Shown one piece after another: positions 63,204 to 64,000 of a stretch of 64,000 nucleotides of DNA. The stretch lies in the NCBI GenBank assembly GCA_963921335.3, contig CAWUFC020000001.1, positions 1 through 64,000 of the forward strand, read 5' to 3'. The DNA comes from CAWUFC02 sp963921335 (GTDB lineage Bacteria; Pseudomonadota; Gammaproteobacteria; Pseudomonadales; Halieaceae). Both the position numbers and the translations under genes were made by a program. The notes below the pieces were generated by a model, which worked only from the letters and a program-made list of their open reading frames with translations, made no database searches and was not told the DNA's origin. The stretch's first letter is position 1. Every line of letters starts with the position of its first letter.

Positions 63204-64000
63204 ATGCCCGCAGAGGACCATAAACTCACCACTCGCGAAATGGCGCAGTTTGTTGCCGATGGTTACCTGCGCTTTGATGCCCTGATTCCAGATGAGATCA
63301 ACAGCAGCATCATTGCCGAGCTGGGCCCCATAGAGCACAACAAGATACTGCGAATACTCGGTGCACCCGCCGATGCCGGCGGTCCGCCGCAGCCGCAGAC
63401 CCTGACCCGCCTGTCGGAGAGTTACGATGCAGACACCGCACTGGGGCAGCTGCTGGCATTGCCACAGGTGCAGGGAATCATCGAATCGCTGGTAGGCCCG
63501 GACCCGTTGTTTGACCACGACTTTGTGCATCGCCTGCAGGCTCAAAGCACCTATCAACAACACCTGCATGTCGACGCCGTCATCGACGGCACTGACCCCA
63601 GTTTTGATATTCAACTTTTTTACTATCCCGAGGCGGTCGCCCCCGGCGCCGGCGGCACTCGCTTTGTGCCTGGCACCCATTTGCGGCGTACCCGGGCCGA
63701 AGGGGTGAGCCGGTACCAGCATATTCTGGGCGAACAACAATACAGTGGCGAGGCCGGCACGTTGATGGTGTTCCACCATGGACTTTGGCACGCGGGACAG
63801 GCCAACCCCAGTGAGGTGGACCGCTGGATGTACAAGATTCGGCTGAACCCAAGAGAGTCCCAAGTCAAACGCTGGAACATGGATGACTTTGAAGCCCTGC
63901 ACAACGACGCCAGCGACCACACGTTTGCCGATATGCGCCACGACAGCGTGGCGCAGATATTGCGGACCATGCAGCCGTGGCAAAAAGGCCATGAAGCCCG
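63204..64000 (+). CDS. Phytanoyl-CoA dioxygenase (PhyH)-like protein, 3' end outside window
   Basis: An open frame runs from the ATG at 63204 to the window edge without a stop. It has the 2-oxoglutarate/Fe(II) oxygenase facial triad: HVDAV (His122, Asp124) and FHHGLWHAGQANPS (His196), with GTRFVPGTHLRR between and an arginine in RWMYKIRLNP after it. This matches PhyH-family enzymes; substrate cannot be inferred. It lies behind the rpoD terminator and is probably its own unit. Confidence 0.82.
   Translation, partial: MPAEDHKLTTREMAQFVADGYLRFDALIPDEINSSIIAELGPIEHNKILRILGAPADAGGPPQPQTLTRLSESYDADTALGQLLALPQVQGIIESLVGPDPLFDHDFVHRLQAQSTYQQHLHVDAVIDGTDPSFDIQLFYYPEAVAPGAGGTRFVPGTHLRRTRAEGVSRYQHILGEQQYSGEAGTLMVFHHGLWHAGQANPSEVDRWMYKIRLNPRESQVKRWNMDDFEALHNDASDHTFADMRHDSVAQILRTMQPWQKGHEA

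Noticed and set aside
63165..63992. 275-codon open frame on the minus strand
   Set aside because: Antisense to the PhyH-like gene, whose plus-strand frame has clear catalytic motifs.

Overview
The window looks like chromosome from a gammaproteobacterium of moderately high G+C content. Gene order closely follows that known from Pseudomonas: rRNA operon-tyrS-M23 peptidase-anmK-erpA-bactofilin-argC; dsbD-aroQ-accBC-prmA-dusB-fis-purHD; coq7-osmC-crp/vfr-trpCDG; murU/lptD-surA-pdxA-rsmA-apaH; cca, folK, folB, tsaD and rpsU-yqeY-dnaG-rpoD. The TonB-receptor-like barrel, the phytanoyl-CoA dioxygenase-like protein and several missing genes (gph, apaG, plsY, speD, amgK) fit a marine lineage such as the Cellvibrionales/Halieaceae, but that placement is inference. 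I see no phage, insertion sequence, CRISPR array or obvious island. Almost everything is core genome.

Layout. 1-4.1 kb: an rRNA operon on the minus strand (5' part of 23S, tRNA-Ala, tRNA-Ile, 16S, a strong promoter). 4.1-11.1 kb: tyrS, an M23 peptidase, anmK, and a minus-strand cluster argC-DUF6776-bactofilin-erpA-DsrE-like. The DsrE-like gene carries a frameshift. 11.1-17.1 kb: plus-strand ClC channel, hemJ, thiD-like, hemL, hemB and a secreted NTR-like protein, largely tetrapyrrole synthesis. 17-23 kb: Nudix hydrolase, a TonB-receptor-like barrel with a shortened plug, then an ECF sigma factor/anti-sigma/secreted-protein operon and modF. 23-31 kb: PBP1b, a PfkB kinase, DNA polymerase II split by a frameshift, a pentapeptide protein, DUF2333 and a PCuAC copper chaperone. 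31-41.7 kb: dsbD, aroQ-accBC-prmA, DUF3426, dusB-fis, purHD, coq7. 41.7-48.4 kb: osmC-like, crp, the trpEGDC genes with a leader peptide, rpe, murU. 48.5-58.4 kb: lptD-surA-pdxA-rsmA-apaH-cca-folM, then folK-folB-tsaD on the minus strand. 58.4-64 kb: the rpsU-yqeY-dnaG-rpoD operon and a partial dioxygenase.

How the genes work together. Several blocks are tightly coupled, with 1-11 bp overlaps between stop and start codons (prmA-DUF3426, dusB-fis, lptD-surA, pdxA-rsmA, apaH-cca-folM, folK-folB-tsaD, sigma-anti-sigma).

The most notable non-coding find is a trp leader in front of trpE: a -35/-10 promoter, a Shine-Dalgarno and a 22-codon reading frame ending Trp-Arg-Trp-stop. It lies inside self-complementary RNA with no visible U-run terminator. 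The best candidate for an uncharacterised system is the sigma/anti-sigma/DUF3106 operon beside the half-plug TonB-receptor-like barrel. Two genes (polB and the DsrE-like gene) are each broken by what looks like loss of one base in a homopolymer; sequencing error must be excluded before either is called a pseudogene.
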